A stretch of 42,686 nt of DNA from Spirogloea muscicola. Lineage: Eukaryota > Streptophyta > Zygnematophyceae > Spirogloeales > Spirogloeaceae. The position numbers and the translations under genes are program-made. Positions 1 through 9,889 of this stretch are shown here, one piece after another; the first letter of the stretch is position 1; each line of letters opens with the position of its first letter. The notes beneath the pieces were generated by a model. It saw nothing but the letters and a program-made list of their open reading frames with translations, searched no databases and was not told the DNA's origin. Location of the stretch: positions 34,709-77,394 of the forward strand of contig WELB01000246.1 of NCBI GenBank assembly GCA_009602725.1, given 5' to 3'.

Positions 1-1390
1 TCTGTCGATCGGTATAAAGCACGCCTTGTTGCTAAAGGTTGTGCTCAGAAGGAAGGGATTGACTACAATGAGACATTTGCTCCAGTGGTTAAAAATAGTG
101 CTGTCAGAAGCTTGCTGGCTATGGCAGCTATTCGTGATTTAGAGGTAGAGCAGATGGACGTCACCACAGCATTCTTGAATGGTGATCTTGATGAAGAGAT
201 CTACATGCAACAGCCTGCAGGTTTTGAGATGAAAGGCAAAGAGAATCAAGTGTGCAAGTTGAAGAAAGCGCTGTATGGACTTAAATAGGCGCTCCAGGGC
301 CTCGTATGCACAAATTGACACTTTCTTAGTGAACCAAGGTTTCAAGAGATCTGAGGCTGATCACAATGTGTATGTGAGGGAGAAACCTGCTAAGGTGGTT
401 CTAGCACTGTATGTTGATGATCTGATCTTACTGGGAGACACAGCTACTGAAGTGAAGAGAGTAAAGCAAGAGCTGAGTAGTAGATTCAAGATGAAGGATC
501 TTGGGCCCTTGGAGTATTTTTTGGGTATTCAGGTCAAGAGAGATAGAAGCAGGAAGATACTGACCTTGAGTTTATCAAAGTACATCACTGAAGTCTTGGA
601 CAGATTTGGTATGCAAGATTGCAATCCTATCTCTACCCCACAGGATACCAGACAGACTTTGAGCAAGGATCAGGGACCCAAGACAAATCGAGATAGACAG
701 AAGATGGCACAGGTGCCTTATAGGGAGGCAGTGGGATGTTTGATGTACATAGCTGTGGCAGCACATTCAGACATAGCAGCATCAGTGGGAGTGGTTGCTC
801 AGTTTGTGCAGGATCCTGGTGTTGAGCATTGGCAAGCTGTCAAGAGAATCATGCGATATCTGCAGGGAAGCAAGAGCTTGACATTTAGAAATACAGGAGA
901 TAAATCCGATGAGCTGGTAGGATTTTGTGATGCTGACTGGGCAGGCAGTCTGGATGATAGAAGGTCAGTAACAGCTTATGCATTCGAGTTGGGAACAGGA
1001 GCATTCAGTTGGAGTAGTAGGAAACAGCAGACTGTGGCGACTTCAACTGTCGAAGCTGAGTACATGGCAACGACTGCAGCAGCAAAAGAAGCAACCTGGT
1101 TGAGGAGACTACTACAAGAATGTGGATTTCTTTCTTCATCGAGTGCAACCACTTTATTCAGTGACAGTCAAGGTAGCATTGCTTTGATTAAGAATCCTGT
1201 CTATCATGCCCGTACTAAGCATATAGAGATACAACATCATTTCATCCGAGAGAAGGTAGACGAAGGAGTCATCAAGATGCAGTACTGTAGTACAGCAGAT
1301 ATGACTGCAGAAATTCTGACCAAGGGATTGCCTAAGCCTAAGTATGATAGATGTAGAAGTTTGCTAGGTCTGGCTGATTCACATATTTAG
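1..1390 (+). pseudogene. Ty1/copia pol, 3' part (reverse transcriptase and RNase H), broken
   Basis: This is the C-terminal half of a copia polyprotein; its start lies left of the window. Frame 1 opens with the RT motif RYKARLVAKG and continues through DVTTAFLNGDLDEEIYMQQP to LYGLK, then meets TAG at 286-288. In copia elements the next residues are normally QAPRAW. Here the Gln codon position is TAG, and homology resumes in frame 2 (RASYAQIDTF), so one nonsense change and one small indel fall within about 20 bases. Downstream the frame is open to TAG at 1388-1390. It holds the RT catalytic YVDD (in ALYVDDLILLGD), the RNase H core (DADWAG, VEAEY, SDSQG) and the closing HIEIQHHFIRE and TKGLPK motifs. 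The enzyme would copy element RNA into cDNA in a cytoplasmic particle. Family assignment is very secure; the element cannot make intact RT without recoding. Confidence 0.95.
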
Positions 1391-1640
1391 TGGGAGTGTT
1401 GATTATTGTAATATGTCGAATCGGCGGGTCGGGGTGGGTGACCATCCCGCCCGTCTACTTTGGCCCTGAGAGTCTCCCCTGGATAAAGGGAGGCCTCGGG
1501 CACCGGTCGGATTGCACTCCACATCTGAGGCCACGCTGTGCTCCCGTGCGCCCTAGCCAAGGCTGTCGCCCACCTTGGGTGAGGTCGGAGCCTGTGCTGT
1601 CTGACTGTCTGTCTGAGATCTGAATCTGTTTGCCGCCATG
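1391..1640 (+). repeat. Copia polypurine tract and start of 3' LTR
   Basis: Directly after the pol stop comes a short purine-rich run (TGGGAG, 1391-1396), then TGTTGATTATTG at 1397. This is the usual arrangement of polypurine tract and 5'-TG of a copia 3' LTR. A possible TATA-like sequence (TGGATAAAGGG) lies near 1480. I could not find a convincing CA end or a target duplication, so the right edge is arbitrary. Confidence 0.6.
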
Positions 1641-1859
1641 AGCACATCTGCATCTGAGCCGCTGCGACGAGGTCGCTCTGCTGGGCCGCCGCCTCAACGA
1701 GGGCGATCTGCTGGACCTGAAGGACGTCCAATGGAGGAGCACGACTGGAGGAATGCAGACTCTGAAAATGCTGTGTACAACCCACAGGGACAGGTACAGG
1801 AGCAGGCACAAGAGCACACAGCCCAGGAAGACTTTCAAAATCAGTGTCTTGGCCTGTAG
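1638..1859 (+). CDS. Small Arg/Pro/Gln-rich open frame after the copia LTR, possibly a gag start
   Basis: A 73-codon frame starts at an ATG in a good context (GCCGCCATGAGC). It encodes a basic, low-complexity peptide with the repeat RRGRSAG/QRGRSAG, then an acidic Gln-rich part, ending in TAG. It lies about 240 bases into the sequence that begins as the copia 3' LTR. It could be a gag N-terminus of a tandem copy, LTR sequence with a chance frame, or host sequence. No primer-binding site is visible between 1397 and 1638, which argues against the tandem-copy reading. No domain is recognised. Confidence 0.2.
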   Translation: MSTSASEPLRRGRSAGPPPQRGRSAGPEGRPMEEHDWRNADSENAVYNPQGQVQEQAQEHTAQEDFQNQCLGL

Positions 1860-3483
1860 ATGGACCTTCAGGTGGTGGCACTTTGACGTGTAGTTAGCGC
1901 TATACGGGCAGGCACGACGATGGGGAAAGGCAGTGGTAGATACGGGGTAAAAGACTGCCTAATGTTCTCTTTCGCAAAGAGGTCTGTAAGACCCTTAACG
2001 GCCATTGAAGAGAAAAGCTTTAGGAGAACCCAGGATAGATATACAAAAACCTCAGAGAAAATTCAAACAAAAGAAGATTGATTTGGGGAGAGCTTACAAA
2101 GATATGGTGAAGTAGTCGATTCTGTATGAGAGGTTCATTCTGGATGCAAATGATGGAGGATATGCTGTAGCTATTGCTGGTCATATTGCATCTTGCCGTA
2201 ACTCCTTGAAAAATTACAAGATGGGTCCGATCAGTGGAGTACTTTTTCCGTATCATACATGAGTATTTAGATTATTCTACTACCTGAAAAGGATGGTACA
2301 GAGCCCTCCAGCATTTCATACTTCATGAACTTTGTACTTCAGCAGCTACGAAAGAGACTCTATACAAATAGGAAGACAATCGATCATCACGTTCAAAGCG
2401 CGCCATCGCGCCATCGCGCCATCGCGCCATCGCGCCATCGAGCCATCAAGCAATTGAGCCATCTGTTTCTGAATTTTCCAGCCATTTGACCTGCTTAGAT
2501 TGGAAACATCATCATATCAATCAATATTTATTATAAGCTGGACTAGTGTCAAAGAATGAAAGACGACCGAATTCTCGATGTTGGACTTCTTGTCCCAAAA
2601 TTCCATGTCCAAAAAGAATAGTCCATGGAACTAATGATGAAACCATACGGACTCTTTTGCTTAGTAAGAACTTATGGTCATTGCAATTCCATCTTTTGCT
2701 TTACTATACTCTATAGACGAAGTAGTAATTCCTGGCAGTGCGGGTCCGAGTAGTCTGCTGCAAGAGGGAGTCATAATCTGCTTCAGTACTGTTCTGCTCA
2801 CAACATCGGGCCCAAACTTTTAGCAATCAGACAAGCATGACGTGAACAGCCATTTTCTGAAGGTTACCTGCGCTCTCGTTGGCAGCATAGAGCCTCCAAA
2901 TATCCGTCAATGTCTTCTCTTCGACCTGTTCAAGGAATGGTAGCTACCTTCACAACTAGCCTCAGATCAGCCTTAGGTTGGGTAGGGTAGTTGTACATAA
3001 TGGTGAGATTTTCGCGTAGTCTTGACGAGAAAATGAGCATTGTGACTGACCCTTCGATGTACGAGTTGAGCAGGCCAGTTGAATCCTTCGTCTATCACTG
3101 GACCTCGATGTGGCCAGTAGTAGAAATTGACACACATCACCAGCTGTCCGATGCAGCACAGTAAGCACAAATCACCAGTTTCCTGATGCAGGGCAGTAAA
3201 TCATGTTTTTTGATTGACCAATGTCATCACCTGACTGTGGCACGACGGATGTTGCATCGGACCTTCTTAGATATGGGAAGGAGGGCCGGAAGTGCCGATT
3301 GGGGCCTTGCCGATCTGTCCTGCTGGAGCTGCTAGAGTGGGGCAGCAGCAGTGGCAGGAGGGATGGCCAGGGGGGTGTCGTGCTGAATCCCGTTGACTGC
3401 TTATTTGTGTCAATCTGACTAGGACAGCTGACTTGGCTTGACACGTGGCCTCATAGGCTGACTCATCCACTTTGTGTGTGTGA
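1860..3483. other. Unassigned AT-richer sequence, no supported gene
   Basis: Both strands hold only short frames with no recognisable motif. The stretch contains the 8-bp minisatellite listed separately and a loose direct repeat around 3140-3210 (two copies of a CACCAG...GATGCAG...CAGTAA pattern). I see no LTR ends or RT-like fragments in it. Confidence 0.5.
2400..2447. repeat. 8-bp minisatellite (GCGCCATC)5 plus one variant unit
   Basis: Five perfect tandem copies of GCGCCATC (2400-2439) are followed by GAGCCATC, then a looser GAGCCATC after a short spacer. The unit is GC-rich within AT-richer surroundings. Confidence 0.95.
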
Positions 3484-3987
3484 TTCACGCTAAGGACGGA
3501 GGACCACTTCTCTCCCTTTTTCTCAATTCGTTTCTCTGCTTTCTCTCTGGGTGACCGCTCATCAAATGCGAACGACAACAACGCCGACAACAACAACGAC
3601 GACGACAACGACGAAGACGACGACAACAACGACGAAGCGACTACAAGGGCCAACGCCCACGCACGACGCCAACCTGTCCAAGACCGTTCAAAGCGCAACG
3701 AGGGAAGCCCATCTACAGGTACCTCAACCACCAACAAGACCGTCAAGGTGGACACTGCAGAATGGAAGCGCGGCCAGATTGACTGGTGGCTGGGAAAGGC
3801 CAGCCCACAGGAATGGACAAGTTCTGAAGGAGCCGGAGTACGAAGGACGGAAGCGGTGGAAAGGCGATCGTGGAACGGACGGCCGAAGACCATCAATCCA
3901 AGGTCAGGTCGACCACTGGGTCGGATGAACGGCCCTGATAGACAACCCTTCCGTCTAGCCAACCAGCGAAGCCAACGGCGCACCTAA
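3484..3987 (+). CDS. Asn/Asp-rich open frame of unknown function
   Basis: Frame 1 is open for 167 codons, from just after a TGA to TAA at 3985-3987, without an early ATG. It would encode a short Phe/Ser-rich start, an Asn/Asp run of about 23 residues from the AAC/GAC tract, a Ser/Thr linker, and a more complex Trp-bearing part (KVDTAEWKRGQIDWWLGKAS) with a basic C-terminus. The other plus frame gives poly-Thr and the minus frame gives poly-Ser/Leu with low complexity. The frame with mixed composition after the repeat is the most protein-like. It may be an exon, a retroelement gag remnant, or chance. It lies just left of LINE sequence. I recognise no domain. Confidence 0.25.
   Translation, partial: FTLRTEDHFSPFFSIRFSAFSLGDRSSNANDNNADNNNDDDNDEDDDNNDEATTRANAHARRQPVQDRSKRNEGSPSTGTSTTNKTVKVDTAEWKRGQIDWWLGKASPQEWTSSEGAGVRRTEAVERRSWNGRPKTINPRSGRPLGRMNGPDRQPFRLANQRSQRRT
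3566..3640. repeat. Trinucleotide microsatellite (AAC/GAC)n
   Basis: About 24 interrupted trinucleotides, mostly AAC, GAC and GAA. They give poly-Asn/Asp, poly-Thr or Ser/Leu-rich translations depending on frame and strand. Confidence 0.9.
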
Positions 3988-4128
3988 CCGATCAGGTAGC
4001 GCTAGGGTTTCACTGCATCCGGCCCATATCGAAAAATTTCGTGTATAAGAAACAAATGTAGGCCAAATGGCCAAGTGCAACGGCAAGCACATCTCAACAT
4101 CTACATAACCTACAGCAGATTGACCCGC

Positions 4129-4290
4129 TCAATAACCACGGGTCAAAACACAAAGGTCGCTAATCGATGCATGAACACTATGTGCCAGAAGCGGAGCCCT
4201 TCTGCCACCAACTAGAGCCCGCCCAGCTTTCTGGTGCAAGGCACTAGCCTGAGCACGCTGCAAACAGGCCGAAACTCGTCGACGCAAGAG
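4129..4290 (-). pseudogene. LINE C-terminal fragment, antisense
   Basis: The minus-strand reading ends in SISDLCVLTRGY and a stop at 4129. This matches the C-terminus of the plus-strand LINE next to it (YSDLLLLTRGY) and the tail copies at 5.5 kb (SISDLRLLSRGY). Upstream residues (SLLRRRVSACLQRAQ) align loosely with the sense copy's LAVSLQRSLAHAVHAHA. It is a 3'-end fragment of the same non-LTR family, in opposite orientation and abutting the sense copy near 4291-4305. This is not ordinary twin-priming, because the inverted piece is the 3' end of the element and not a more upstream part. Confidence 0.65.
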
Positions 4291-4298
4291 CGACAGAT

Positions 4299-5116
4299 AT
4301 GCAGCCGGGGGCGGCGGCGTGGCTATCAGCACTCCCCATCTACGCGGCGCTGACAATTCCAGACGCGGTATTCAGGACGGCGGCCCACCGGCTCCTTGGC
4401 CTCCTCCCTCCCTGCCTCGTCGGGGTCCAACAGTGCAAGTGCGGTGCCCGCCACGATGACCCTGCGGCGCTGGCGGCCCACATGCTCCGCTGCGCGCACG
4501 GGGGCGAGCGGACAGGTTCGCACGACCTCCTGCGAGGCGCCATGCAGGGTGTGTTCCTGGAGGCCCGCTACAAGGTGGTAGTGGAGAATTCGACGATCAT
4601 GCCCATCCTGCGGGGCGCTGACGGACAGCTTTACACCCGCAGCGCGGACCTCGTTGCCATCCCGCCCGGAGGAGGTCCGCGTATCATCGCTGATGTGGCG
4701 ACTGCAGATTGCGTTGATTCGGCCAACCCCGCGAAGTCGGCGACGCTCGTCGGGCACGCGGTCGCTTTGGCAGCTCGGAGTAAGGAGCGCAAGTACTCTG
4801 ACCACCCTCCAGGCGATGCCTTCGAGGCACTAGCCATTGACGTACACGGGGCCTTTGGCAGTGGCTGGTGGATCTCCTCCAGCGGCTTGCCCGGGAGGCC
4901 ATCGAGCGGCGGCAGGGCTCGCCAGGTTTCAATGCTGCCGGCTCCCTCTCGCAGGTCTTTCGGATGAGGCTGGCGGTCTCGCTGCAGCGCTCTTTGGCTC
5001 ATGCGGTCCACGCGCACGCTGGCCGTGCTATGGCTGCTGCTTCCGGGTCTCGACAGAGTGCCGCTTTTCCCGCTTCGAGTTACTCTGATCTGCTGTTGCT
5101 CACACGTGGATACTGA
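4299..5116 (+). pseudogene. LINE ORF2 C-terminal domain (CCHC knuckle and endonuclease-like region), frameshifted
   Basis: Two overlapping frames form one protein end. The first (4299-4967) opens with AWLSALPIYAALTIPD. It continues with a zinc-knuckle-like region (CKCG, then HMLRC and GSHDLL) and RSADLVAIPP...IIADVATADCVD, which resembles the PD-(D/E)xK-like module following the RT in some algal and protist non-LTR elements. Homology continues in the next frame from about 4868 (LLQRLAREAIERR) to LLLTRGY and the stop at 5114-5116. A single-base frameshift near 4860 therefore breaks it. The RT domain is absent, so the copy is 5'-truncated as LINE insertions usually are. GC content and codon use are much higher than in the left flank. 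LINE family: fairly sure. Exact clade and endonuclease reading: inference. Confidence 0.75.
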
Positions 5117-5179
5117 GCATCCATCTGCATCTCCCTCCGCACCGTCTCGTGCTTTGTAGTGTAGTCCTTTTCCGGCACT

Positions 5180-6345
5180 TTTTCTTTGGCTTTGGACATT
5201 ATTCATTCTTTTTGGGTTGGCTTTGCCAGCCCCTCTTCTCTATGGGCGAGCTCTTCTCTCCCTGCTAAGCAGCCGCAGATCAGAGACGCTAGGCTCCTGC
5301 CTCTGGCTCTGGCCAGCTCTTCTTCCGGCCAGGGGACCCACGTCCATCTGGCCGCACTTTCTTCCAGGAGACTAGCATCTCTGATCTGCGGTTGCTTAGC
5401 AGGGGTTACTGATCGAATGCGCCTGGCCGTCTCGCTACAGAGGTCCATGGCCCGGGCGCTGCACCTTCATGCCGGCAGAGCCCTCGCTGCTGCCTCTGGC
5501 TCTGGCCAGGGGACCCACTTCCAGGAGCCCAGCATCTCTGATCTGCGGCTGCTTAGCAGGGGTTACTGAGTGTCTCGTAGCAGCTTTGTTTCTGTTACTT
5601 AGCGCTTCCCCTGGCCCCCTTCTCGTACTCTGTTCATTCTTTTTCGGGCTGGTTGTTCCAGCCCCTATTCTCAATGGGCGAGCACTTTCTTCTCTTACTG
5701 AGTGTTGTGTAGCTGCTTTCTTTCTTCGTGTGCTTGTTTTTCTCTCTGGCCAGGGGACCCATTTCCAGGAGCCCAGCATCTCTGATCTGCGGCTGCTTAG
5801 CAGGGGTTACTGAGTGTCTCGTAGCAGCTTTGTTTCTGTTACTTAGCGCTTCCCCTGGCCCCCTTCTCGTACTCTGTTCATTCTTTTCGGGCTGGTTGTT
5901 CCAGCCCCTATTCTCAATGGGCGAGCACTTTCTTCTTTTCTTAGCGCTTCACCTGGCCCCCTTCTCGTGCTTTGTTCATTCTCTTTTGGGCTGGCTTTCC
6001 AGCCCCTATTCTCCTAGGATAGAAGAAAGTGCTCGCCCATTGAGAATAGGGGCTGGAACAACCAGCCCGAAAAAGAATGAACAGAGTACGAGAAAGGGAG
6101 GATAGGGAGAGCGCTACGAAAAACAAGCACACAAAGAAACAAAGTAGCTACGTGTCATTCAGTCACTTCAAATGGGCGAGCCCTTTCTTCTGACCTTCGT
6201 CGATTCTTCTCGGGCTGGGCTTTTCGCAGCCCTTGCCTCAAATCCGACAGACTAGCTCTCGGAAAACTATCCCCCTGGCTTCCTCTGGCCCCCTTCTCGT
6301 TCTTTGTTCATTCTTTTTTGGGCTGGCTTGTCCAGCCCCTATGGG
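5180..6345 (+). repeat. Array of LINE 3' tails with a shared stem-loop
   Basis: The LINE C-terminus and 3' UTR recur several times. A second coding end (VSLQRSMARALHLHAGRA...DLRLLSRGY) runs to a stop at 5569. Near-identical blocks of about 190 bp start near 5504 and 5744, giving a 240-bp period. A shorter tail lies at 5945-6012, an inverted copy at about 6020-6090, and further tails at 6170-6235 and 6285-6345. Each ends in a GGGCTGG/CCAGCCC hairpin followed by GGGCGAGC-like sequence, with partial loss in some copies. Parts of 5261-5300 are inverted relative to 5369-5409. Nothing in the array looks independently coding. Likely repeated insertion into existing copies, or tandem duplication. Confidence 0.75.
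5214..5232 (+). other. LINE tail stem-loop, copy 1 (one G-U pair)
   Basis: GGGTTGG-CTTTG-CCAGCCC: a 7-bp stem in which one pair becomes G-U in RNA. The other copies have GGGCTGG. Sister copies lie at 5646-5664, 5889-5907, 5988-6005, 6050-6068 (in the inverted block), 6212-6232 (6-bp stem, longer loop) and 6320-6338. Confidence 0.7.
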
Positions 6346-6541
6346 CGAGCCCTTTCTTCCTATCCTCCTGACGAAAGCCGGAGGCCGCAGCGAGTGAAAG
6401 ATGCCGGATGGAGGCCGGAAAGAACTGACACGGAAATGATGTGTGGAATGAGTGATGGAGGGCCTGCGACGGAGGCCCGGCGGCCGCCCGCCTCCCCCAG
6501 CTCCCCCCCTCAAAAAGATTCACTTCCCGCCACCCCATTAG

Positions 6542-7715
6542 CCACCACCTCTTGGTCTCAGCCTCCGTTCGCAGGCCCCCGGGCCCACGGGCGCCGAGCC
6601 GCCGGCGCTGCCGCCCAACTTCTTCAACTATCCGCCCCCCATTGCCGCGCCGCCTCCCTACGGCCCGACGTACTACCGCACCGACGTGCTGAACATGTCA
6701 CTCCACTTTGTCAATAACACCGAGGCCTTGGACTACCAGGCCGAAGGCATCACTGCCGGCTTGTACCAGCGCCTCAACCTCACGCGCGAGCTCGGCACGA
6801 CGCCCCACGTCACAGTGCTCATCCCTACCGACTCCAGCTACAACGTCACCCAGTACCCTCTGGCGAAGCCAGTGCTCGACCTCCTGAAAGGCCCCGACGC
6901 TGACTACGTCGCCAGGCAGCTTCTGAAGTAACACGTTATCGCGGGCCGTTCCTGGGTCAGCGAAATCACCCCAACCCCCCCCCCCCAGAAAAAACAAAAC
7001 AAAACGTAGCAAGTGGCTGCTTGCTTCCGCCCGTCTTTTTGCAGTCTCTTGGTGCTACTGTTTGCAGAGACGAGAAGGCCGCGAAGTGGCTTCATTGCAT
7101 GGCAGATTCTTGACTGTATCAAGCACTGTTGACAGGCATAACCCATGCAGGCTCGCTTGGATACCTCGGCATGCCGGCTTTCTGTATAGACGCGAGTGCG
7201 CTCCACAGCTTGCGCTCCACAGCTCGAGCGTAGTAGAGCAGGGCCTTGTCAGCTGGCAGATGCCCGGCCAGCGTCTGTGGTACTGACTTTATCTCGTCGC
7301 GTGTGGTGGGGTTGCCGATGCTGTGTGTAATGGGGTTGCCAACAGTTGGATACCGACTTCGCCTTTGCAACCTTACCCCAGCTTTTTCCCACTCTGCTGC
7401 CTGGATACTCCATCGAATATGTGCACAACGTCTACGGCCCGAATGGCAATCTGCTATCGACCTGGATCGGGAACACCTCTCAGCCTACGCAGAATTGCAC
7501 ATTTGCAGGGTCATTGCAGAACGGTTTTGCCGCTGATTTATACCTGACGGCTCTGTTGGTGAACGGACTTGCCATTCCTCCCCTGAAAGCCCTCCTACCT
7601 CCTGGAGCAGCACCTGCTCCAAGCCCTTCTGGCAGCCCACCCTCAGGTGGCAACAGCTCGCCTTCCCCTCCGCCTCCCTCAGCGCCAGGACCTTCTCCTG
7701 GCGCGGCTTCTCCCA
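6542..7715 (+). pseudogene. Fasciclin-like arabinogalactan protein, two exons, in-frame stop in the FAS1 domain
   Basis: Exon 1 is open from 6542; a splice acceptor at 6560 or 6573 is possible, as the sequence begins inside the protein. It reads through a Pro-rich stretch (PPALPPNFFNYPPP) into a FAS1 domain: SLHFVNNTEALDY, then the H1 box as VTVLIPTDSSYN, then DLLKGPDADYVARQLLK. At 6929-6931 TAA replaces the Tyr of the conserved YHV motif; HVIAGRSW follows in the same frame. A GT donor at 6956 and a CAACAG acceptor ending at 7345 define a 390-bp phase-0 intron. Exon 2 then continues the domain (FATLPQLFPTLLPGYSIEYV...LLVNGLAIPPLKALLPP) and adds a Pro/Ser/Ala/Gly tail typical of arabinogalactan modules. 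It ends at a GTAAGC donor at 7716. Such proteins are secreted cell-wall or adhesion glycoproteins. Signal peptide and 3' end are not seen. The LINE array lies immediately upstream. The stop may be real, allelic or a sequence error. Confidence 0.8.
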
Positions 7716-9599
7716 GTAAGCAACTCCATACTTTCAGCTTGCGTCGAGTTGCCGCTAATTTTGTCTTGTGGCACTTACCTTGTTCAGTCTCAAGCCTGTC
7801 TTGGCCACTCTACTTTACCATAGACTATCATCCGTAGACTATCATCCATAGACGATCATCCAATGAATGTTTGAATTGGTACCATATAAGACAAGTTGCG
7901 TCCTCATCATTGACCTGGCTGGTGAGTGTCCCTGAATAGCGAGCATCACCTGTGATGCAGGTTGCACATGTTTCCAGTTTCTTGTGCTCGCGGCGTTGAG
8001 TTGCACAAGCGTACTTATGCTAACCTTCTGAGCAAACGACCTCGGCCTTTAAGAGCTCTGTTGACCTGGTAGAAAGCTCACAGCTCTATGCCACTGAATG
8101 CGTAAGAGGTCTTTGAGCTCAGTGCCCGTAGTTAGCTTGATGTCTGCGTGGCGTGCCGAATTAGCAGCTTCGATGCAGAGGTGCTACTGTTGCTACCCTT
8201 GAAGTTTGGGTGCTACATATTACTCCGTCCTTTTTCATCATCTTGGATGCGTAAGGTGTCCATGTGTTACTGAGCAACTATTGCAGCATGCACATGGTAC
8301 AACATGTGCACATGCACGATGAAGACAGATATTCGTGAGCCTTGTTGGCAGGTATGGATACAGTTCACTTCAGCAAGTCCGAGATAGGTATATAGGAATT
8401 GACGTATTTATACTTGGACATGTTTGGATGTTGCATGCCATGATGTATCAAACATTGTGCGACCAACTTCAAGAATTATCATAACGATGTATATGAGGGC
8501 CTCATTATATAGAGGCGCGGTGCACACAGAATGAAAGAGGCCAAGCTGGGACAAGACACATTAAAGGACGGTGATTGCCTATGCTAAAGTAGTAAAGGAG
8601 TTTGTGGTTGGCTTGTATATAGTCCTTCTAGGCATCAGCCCTCTATGTGTGCTTCTTACCACAGTGAGTTGATGCGAATAAATGCTAGACTGATTGAATG
8701 TGGAGTCCAACATGAGAGATATCTTTACCACATTAATTGCCGGATGTTGGGAAAGCCCAAAGTTTAACGGAGACTCAGATCTGTACGCTTTGCACGTGAT
8801 AAACATATGTCCTGCATCCTCGAGCCTCCTATGAGATGACAAGATGTTGTGTGATGCCATGTTGACTGGCAGGTCGTTTCCATGTGAGACTTGTGCTGAG
8901 ATGAGATATCACCGTGACACAGTTTTTGCAACTGCCATGCGCAAACCCTTTCTCGCTTGCCTTTCAGTGCGATGGTAGCTCACTGGGCTGCTCCTAGGCA
9001 CACCTGGCTTGGCCTCTTCGGTTTGGCTCTCCAATGTGCCTTGCTGTGCCTTGCTGTCTACTGGCGGCATTGCGCATGCACGAAGCGCTGCTGTGGTGGC
9101 AGGTACCTTGTTCTTTGTAAATGCACAGTCCCGGCAGTCGCCGCCACTTGAGGAGGAGCTCTCCTTGAAGACCTTCAGGAAGAGCACATTGTCTAGCGTA
9201 GCAGCCCCATCAGTCATATGGCCACTCTTATACACTCAGCTGACTATGCCTGCCTCTGCTGGCCTACAATCTGTTGTGTGTACGAGACATTGAAAAGGAC
9301 GCGCTCACTTTGAAGGCCTCAAACAAAGCAGATTGTCCAGCATAGCAACTCGCACTGTTTATCTGCCGAGTCTATCACTCTCAGCTGTCCTTGCCTGCTT
9401 CTACTGACCTATGACCTCCGGTGTCTGTGACATGGCATATAAGTTGATCACGCTGTTAGTGAGACATTGCTGGCAGGAATATCTTTCTGTCCGGCCACTG
9501 AGCAATGCGTGACCTATTGACCGTTGCAAACGCTTTTCCGGACACTTGAAATTGCGTCTACCGTTCTCGCTCAAACCTATTTACTTGGACTTTCTGAAG
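7716..9599. other. Intron or intergenic sequence after the FAS1 exon
   Basis: No supported coding region. It contains a 14-bp triplet repeat (7821-7862) and an imperfect direct repeat of roughly 120 bp: about 9160-9280 resembles 9310-9430, both with a CTCAGCTG...TGCCTGC core. A 108-codon minus frame (8909-9235) covers part of the first copy and has no recognisable motif. The start is probably the next intron of the FAS1 gene. Confidence 0.5.
7821..7862. repeat. 14-bp tandem repeat, three copies
   Basis: TAGACTATCATCCG, TAGACTATCATCCA and TAGACGATCATCCA stand head to tail. Confidence 0.9.
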
Positions 9600-9889
9600 C
9601 TACACGTCCATGATAACCACCTTATAAATATACGTGGCAATCATGCCATGGCTAGCATACTGCACAGCTCCTAGGAAAGAAAAGGATTCATGCTCGTCGT
9701 CCAAGTGCACCAGCAGCTGCGCCTGCTCGTGAACCGGCTCTGTATGTGATCAGCAACTTCCTCCAACCTAGAACCTGCAATTACAGTAGATGAAAGATGG
9801 TGTCTGACCTCCTCTGCCTGCCGGGTGAGGTCATCAATCGTGTGAGGCTTGACGCGAAGAACGTCCAGCCACCATCTATCCCTTGCCAT
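9600..9889 (-). pseudogene. Coding-like stretch of an unrecognised host gene, minus strand
   Basis: From an ATG preceded by AG (a possible acceptor) the minus strand reads MARDRWWLDVLRVKPHTIDD, then an amphipathic stretch ending near LEEVADHI. Around 9747 the protein-like reading moves to the next frame: EPVHEQAQLLVHLDDEHESF, then FLGAVQYASHGMIATYIYKV and a stop at 9600-9602. Residue mix and length suggest a terminal exon with a one-base shift, or two exons. A second coding-like stretch lies upstream on the same strand near 9990-10160 (HGQTLEERLQRPLGFVDQ). I recognise no family and assign no function. Confidence 0.3.

Noticed and set aside
1397-2803. Copia LTR extended to the CACAACA near 2800
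   Set aside because: It would give a 1.4-kb LTR with no supporting second copy or target duplication.
3267-3983. 238-codon minus-strand frame
   Set aside because: Ser/Leu-rich low-complexity translation opposite the trinucleotide tract, with no domain; likely chance.
4631-5206. 191-codon minus-strand frame
   Set aside because: Antisense shadow of the GC-rich LINE C-terminal domain, which has clear motifs on the plus strand.
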